A stretch of 56,115 bases of DNA from NCBI RefSeq assembly GCF_002272865.1, contig NZ_MLAP01000012.1, positions 1 through 56,115 on the forward strand, in the 5' to 3' direction. Of this stretch, positions 52,284 to 56,115 are shown in pieces. Position numbers and translations under genes: made by a program. Numbering within the stretch: the first letter of the stretch is position 1; each line of letters starts with the position of its first letter. The notes beneath the pieces are model-generated. The model had not been told where the DNA came from. It searched no databases and saw only the letters and a program-made list of their open reading frames with translations. This DNA comes from Helicobacter sp. 12S02634-8. GTDB taxonomy: Bacteria > Campylobacterota > Campylobacteria > Campylobacterales > Helicobacteraceae.

Positions 52284-55065
52284 AGACACACTCATTCTCC
52301 CCCAGACCCAATTCCCCATGAGAGGGAATCTCCCTATAAATGAACCTGCTAAATACCAGCAATGGCAAAAAGATAAAATCTATGATAAGATGAAGGCAAA
52401 TCGCAAGCCTCAAGAACAAGCCCATAAGACTTTCAATCTCCACGATGGCCCTCCCTATGCCAATGGACATCTCCATATCGGGCATGCACTCAATAAAATC
52501 CTCAAAGACATCATCATCAAATACCATTATTTTCAAGGCAAATCTGTTCGATATACCCCTGGGTGGGACTGCCACGGACTGCCAATCGAGCAGCAAGTAG
52601 AGAAAAATCTCGGCAAAGAAAAAAAAGACGCCCTGCCTAAGGCAAAGATCCGTGAGCTTTGCAGAGAGCATGCACGCAAGTTCATCGAAGTGCAGAAAAA
52701 TGAATTTTTGCAATTAGGCGTTTTGGGTGATTTTGACAATCCATATCAGACGATGGATTTTAAATTTGAGAGTGATATTTATAAGGTCTTGTGTGCTGTG
52801 GCACAAAAGGGGCTTTTGGCCGAGCGGAGCAAGCCAATTTATTGGAGTTGGGCTTGTGAAACGGCTTTGGCTGATGCTGAGGTCGAATATAAAGACAAAG
52901 AATCTGATTCTATTTATGTGCGTTTTGCACTTCAAGACGCTGCTTGCGCAAAGCTTGGGGTCAAAGAGGGTTTTGTAGTGATTTGGACAACGACACCTTG
53001 GACATTACCAGCAAATGCTGCTATCGCATTGAAGCCCAATGAAACCTATGTCATCACGCAAAAAGGTCAGATTGTAGCTAAGGCATTGCACGCAAAGCTT
53101 TGTGAGCAAAATCTCATCGATAGAGAAATTTTAAAGGAATTTATCTCCAATGATTTAGAAAATCTTAGTGCGACAAACCCACTCAATGGGCGTGATTCAC
53201 TCATTATCTTAGGGGAGCATGTGAGCTTGAGTGATGGGAGTGGTGCGGTGCATACTGCTCCTGCTCATGGTGAAGATGATTATTATGTGGGGTTAAAATA
53301 CAATCTCCCTGTGATTATGCCTGTTGATGACAAGGGCTGTTTTGATACGACTATTATCAGAGAGAAATTATTACCCAGCGAGTTTTTGGGTATGCATATT
53401 TTCAAAGCGCAAGAAAAGATTATCCAAATGCTAGGAGATTCTCTTGTGCAGCATACAAAAATCAAGCACGCATACCCGCATTGTTGGCGTTCGCACGAGC
53501 CTGTGATTTATCGTGCTACGACGCAGTGGTTTATCTTGATGGATAAGCCTTTTATGGATGGTAAGACTTTAAGGCAGGTCGCTTTAGAGGCGATTGACCA
53601 GAGTGAGTTTTATCCCCAAAGTGGCCGCAATCGGTTGGCTACGATGATTGAGAATCGCCCTGATTGGTGCATTTCAAGGCAAAGGGATTGGGGAGTGCCT
53701 ATCGCGTTTTTTAAAGATAAATTGAGTGATACAACGATATTTGACACAGAAGTGTTGGGGCATTTAGCAGATATTTTTGAAAAAGAGGGGTGCGATGCTT
53801 GGTGGAGCAAGACTACAGAAGAGCTGCTCCCTGAGTCGTGGAAACATAGGGCTAAAGACCTTGAGAAAGGCAACCATATCTTAGATGTGTGGTTTGATAG
53901 TGGGAGCACTTGGAGTGCTGTACTCGATACACAGAATGCACAGACAAATACCCAACAATATGATGGAGGTGCTTATCCAGCTGATGTGTATTTAGAGGGG
54001 AGCGATCAGCATAGGGGGTGGTTTCAGAGCTCTTTATTGCTGAGCTGTATTCTCAATGGCAAAGCACCTTTTAAATCTGTCATCACCCACGGATTCACCG
54101 TTGATGAAAAGGGTGAGAAGATGAGTAAATCTAAGGGCAATGTGATCAGCTTAGAATCCATCTTAAAAGAATATGGCAGTGATATTTTAAGGCTTTGGGT
54201 GGGAATGAACGATTATCAAAATGACTTGAGTGTGTCGGTGAATTTTTTCAAGCAAATCAGCGAGCAGTATCGCAAAATACGCAATACGATACGATTTTTG
54301 CTCGCTAATACCAATGATTTGCAAGCGCTTGTAGCGCCCAATGAGCTCAGTGAGATCGATCGATGGATCCTCCAAAAAGCCCATGAGGTATTTACACAAG
54401 TTGAAGCTCTTTTTGGTAGGTATGATTTTGTCAAAGGACTGGGGATTTTGATGGGGTTTTTGACCAATGAACTCAGTGGAATTTATTTGGATTTATGCAA
54501 AGACAGCCTTTATTGTGATAGTGCTTGTTCTCGTGCGCGTTTAGCCCATCAAAGTGCGATGGCATTGATTGGCACAAACCTCCTCCATCTCCTAGCCCCT
54601 ATCATTACTTATAGTGCTGATGAAGCGCTGAGCTTTGCACCAGAGGTCATCAAAGGCGGGGCAAAAGATATTTTTGAACTCCAAAAAATTGACATACCCC
54701 ATACATTTGATTTGAATATCCATACAGACTTTGGAGAGCTTTTAGAAATCCGCTCTCACTTTGGAGAGGCGATCGATACCCTCAAGAAGCAAAAAGTCAT
54801 CAAGTCTTCTTTAGAGCTTGGGATTGGTGTTGATGGGGAGAGATTTAAGGATTTGGCAGAGTGGCTGATTGTGAGCTGTGTGGTGGAAACTTCTTGCGTG
54901 CCTCAATCAGCGATCGTTGATACCTTTAGGGCTAAAAGCCTTGGAGAAGAGAGGGAGTTTGTTATATTCAAGACTGACAAACACAGATGCCCGCGATGTT
55001 GGCGATATGTGAGTGATCGCTGCGATACACTTTGTGACCGATGTCAAGAGGTGCTTGAAAAATAG
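52273..55065 (+). CDS. ileS: Isoleucyl-tRNA synthetase
   Basis: A 930-residue class I synthetase. HIGH appears in HLHIGHALNKILKD near residue 67, the editing domain includes VIWTTTPWTLPANAAIAL and HTAPAHGEDDYYVG, and KMSKSKGNVISLES is near residue 616. The C-terminus carries a zinc finger, CPRCWRYVSDRCDTLCDRC. The ATG at 52273 uses AAGGACTCTTTG; a TTG directly before it in frame is not needed. The downstream gene starts 13 bases after. Confidence 0.96.
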   Translation: MDYKDTLILPQTQFPMRGNLPINEPAKYQQWQKDKIYDKMKANRKPQEQAHKTFNLHDGPPYANGHLHIGHALNKILKDIIIKYHYFQGKSVRYTPGWDCHGLPIEQQVEKNLGKEKKDALPKAKIRELCREHARKFIEVQKNEFLQLGVLGDFDNPYQTMDFKFESDIYKVLCAVAQKGLLAERSKPIYWSWACETALADAEVEYKDKESDSIYVRFALQDAACAKLGVKEGFVVIWTTTPWTLPANAAIALKPNETYVITQKGQIVAKALHAKLCEQNLIDREILKEFISNDLENLSATNPLNGRDSLIILGEHVSLSDGSGAVHTAPAHGEDDYYVGLKYNLPVIMPVDDKGCFDTTIIREKLLPSEFLGMHIFKAQEKIIQMLGDSLVQHTKIKHAYPHCWRSHEPVIYRATTQWFILMDKPFMDGKTLRQVALEAIDQSEFYPQSGRNRLATMIENRPDWCISRQRDWGVPIAFFKDKLSDTTIFDTEVLGHLADIFEKEGCDAWWSKTTEELLPESWKHRAKDLEKGNHILDVWFDSGSTWSAVLDTQNAQTNTQQYDGGAYPADVYLEGSDQHRGWFQSSLLLSCILNGKAPFKSVITHGFTVDEKGEKMSKSKGNVISLESILKEYGSDILRLWVGMNDYQNDLSVSVNFFKQISEQYRKIRNTIRFLLANTNDLQALVAPNELSEIDRWILQKAHEVFTQVEALFGRYDFVKGLGILMGFLTNELSGIYLDLCKDSLYCDSACSRARLAHQSAMALIGTNLLHLLAPIITYSADEALSFAPEVIKGGAKDIFELQKIDIPHTFDLNIHTDFGELLEIRSHFGEAIDTLKKQKVIKSSLELGIGVDGERFKDLAEWLIVSCVVETSCVPQSAIVDTFRAKSLGEEREFVIFKTDKHRCPRCWRYVSDRCDTLCDRCQEVLEK

Positions 55066-55078
55066 GGAGTTTTACTCA

Positions 55079-55219
55079 ATGGGGTTTGAAATTTTTGGTC
55101 TTAAAATGTTTGATTTGAGCAGGCCTTTTGGCTATAGCGAGGTATTTGCTACGATTATTATTGTTTGTTTGATAGCGTATGTGGGCTTTTATATCCTAAA
55201 AATCAAGTCAAAGAAATGA
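55079..55219 (+). CDS. Small single-helix membrane protein after ileS
   Basis: A 46-residue protein beginning MGFEIFGLKMFDLSRPFG then helix EVFATIIIVCLIAYVGFYIL and a basic end (KIKSKK). GGGAG precedes the ATG by eight bases. The Lys end suggests the C-terminus is cytoplasmic. I do not recognise a family. Confidence 0.5.
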   Translation: MGFEIFGLKMFDLSRPFGYSEVFATIIIVCLIAYVGFYILKIKSKK

Positions 55220-55451
55220 TAGCCCTCAAAGACTCAAGATAAGGATATTTTAGCCATATTTTTATTAAGATTTAAACAAGCAAAATTTAAACGAAAAGTG
55301 TAAATGTGCAAGATTTAAATGTGATTGTAATAGACTGCAAGCTGCTATTAGATTCTATCAATTCTAGGACTTTTTAGAGTGGAAGAGATGAATTTTCAAT
55401 CTAGCATAGATTGTATGAGGGCTTTAAAAGTTTTGGCAGGATAGCCCTGCC

Positions 55452-55469
55452 AATGTATCTGGATACATT
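55452..55469. repeat. Short perfect hairpin near the 3' end of the DUF1104-like gene
   Basis: AATGTATC and GATACATT flank a two-base TG. It is 11 bases beyond the end of the minus-strand gene at 55480, but there is no long T run after it on either strand, so a terminator role is possible and not firm. The rest of 55220-55479 contains A/T-rich repeats of AAGATTTAAA-type sequence and no gene. Confidence 0.35.
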
Positions 55470-55479
55470 TGAGAGATAT

Positions 55480-55911
55480 TTATTTGCCTTTGGGTTCGGG
55501 CTGTTTTTTACCTTGATCGGCGTGTTTTTTATCGTGATCGTGGTGCATACCACATTTATTGAATTTACGATCTAAACCGCTTTCTTTGAGCTCTTTTTTG
55601 CTCATGGTTTTGATTTTTGCGTCCATAGCTTGTTTGATAGCTTCTCGCCTTTCTCTGAATTCTTTTAAAGTCATTGAATCAGTGTTTTTTTGCATTGCTT
55701 CTTCGAGTTGTTCGTGGAATTTTTTAGCTTCTTCTTTTTTCATTGTTTTCATACGCTTATGGATTTCGATTTTATAATCAGGAGCATCAGCAGGAGCGAC
55801 TGTTCCAGCCATTTTAATCAACTCTTCATTGCTCTGTTTAGAAAAATCAGCACCAAAGCTTAGTGAAGCACAAACAGCCCCAGCCAAAATCATTGCAGCA
55901 AACTTATTCAT
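55480..55911 (-). CDS. Secreted His-rich protein, DUF1104-like
   Basis: A 143-residue protein. A Sec signal peptide (FAAMILAGAVCASLSFGA) is followed by DFSKQSNEELIKMAGTVAPADAPDYKIEIHKRMKTM, the DUF1104 type found in Helicobacter and Campylobacter, then a highly charged helix. The C-terminus, CGMHHDHDKKHADQGKK, is His/Asp rich and could bind nickel, zinc or copper. The role is unknown. AAAGGACAATAC precedes ATG. Confidence 0.65.
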   Translation of the reverse strand: MNKFAAMILAGAVCASLSFGADFSKQSNEELIKMAGTVAPADAPDYKIEIHKRMKTMKKEEAKKFHEQLEEAMQKNTDSMTLKEFRERREAIKQAMDAKIKTMSKKELKESGLDRKFNKCGMHHDHDKKHADQGKKQPEPKGK

Positions 55912-55942
55912 GTATTGTCCTTTATTTTTAAGATAGGCAGAG

Positions 55943-55948
55943 ATTATA
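55943..55948 (-). promoter_or_regulatory. -10 element of the DUF1104-like gene
   Basis: TATAAT on the minus strand, 31 bases before the ATG at 55911. Confidence 0.55.
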
Positions 55949-55995
55949 AACCTCTAAAGTGAATCATCTGTTAAGTTCCTATCTTTCTCATCTCC

Positions 55996-56115
55996 TCACC
56001 TCACCCTACTCCTTTGATAATGTCTCCTAGTGGCTTCAAACTCTCTATTCTTACTCACAGGGCTAGCCTTTTGTATCTGGCTTTCTTGCATTGATTGTCT
56101 AGGGCTTGTCCGATT
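55996..56115 (-). CDS. Possible C-terminal fragment of a protein running off the right edge
   Basis: The minus-strand frame is open from the window edge for 39 codons and ends at TGA (55996-55998). It includes an internal Met and an Arg-rich tail (FEATRRHYQRSRVR). Its length is too short to judge. It could equally be non-coding. Confidence 0.25.
   Translation of the reverse strand, partial: NRTSPRQSMQESQIQKASPVSKNREFEATRRHYQRSRVR

Overview
The window reads as chromosome of a Helicobacter species, about 40% GC by eye. This rests on gene content and on recognisable blocks of Helicobacter pylori gene order (recalled, not searched): alaS-maf (HP1241-HP1240), gltS-ribD-methyltransferase-copper ATPase (HP1506-HP1503), metG-MurF-like-cmoB-thioesterase-cholesterol glucosyltransferase (HP0417-HP0421), aminotransferase-gpt-rimO-tilS (HP0736-HP0734, HP0728), ccoNOQP plus accessory genes (HP0144-HP0150) and S4 protein/ileS (HP1423/HP1422). 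The blocks are in a different order from H. pylori. The species cannot be fixed from the sequence alone.

Positions 1 to about 7200 are the right, late-gene end of a prophage: a tape-measure-like protein cut by the window edge, several tail or fibre-region proteins, a seven-repeat RCC1-type beta-propeller protein, a DUF4376-like protein and a DUF1353 protein. The prophage stops against the C-terminal half of an SHS-family MFS transporter gene. A 14-bp direct repeat lies at the junction, so the phage probably integrated into that gene.

Positions 8180-12461 (minus) hold a possible operon of alaS, maf, ccoS and a thioredoxin-reductase-like gene; ccoS runs in frame into the reductase across an A8 tract. 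From 12.6 to 15.0 kb are cfa and a family-2 glycosyltransferase split by an 11-G tract, a likely phase-variable gene in the OFF state. Then come carboxynorspermidine dehydrogenase (minus), gltS, the chain ribD/methyltransferase/ccoI, and hugZ behind a Fur-box-like dyad.

Positions 23.0-28.7 kb form a tightly overlapping chain: EamA exporter, CoA-binding protein, threonine deaminase, membrane glycosyltransferase-like protein, prepilin-like protein, glycosyltransferase. Positions 28.7-34.2 kb form the metG-to-cholesterol-glucosyltransferase chain. A regulatory-domain methyltransferase and a periplasmic alpha-carbonic anhydrase follow, converging on a C10T8 tract; the carbonic anhydrase has a 10-bp-arm palindrome over its promoter. 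Positions 36.9-40.8 kb carry aminotransferase, gpt, rimO and tilS.

Positions 41.0-47.0 kb carry the cbb3 oxidase operon ccoNOQP with DUF4006, two small or accessory membrane proteins and a FixH-like protein. It continues by overlapping genes into three pseudopilin-like genes whose order and features resemble GspI, GspJ and GspK. The oxidase theme recurs elsewhere in the window (ccoS, ccoI). Positions 47.0-52.1 kb hold thyX-polA (minus), an S4 RNA-binding protein and arsB. The right end carries ileS with a 9-codon leader, a small membrane protein, a DUF1104-like His-rich secreted protein and a fragment running off the edge.

No tRNA, rRNA, CRISPR array or insertion sequence was recognised. The most unusual features are the phase-variable glycosyltransferase, the oxidase-linked orphan pseudopilin set, the phage RCC1 propeller and the ccoS-reductase read-through.
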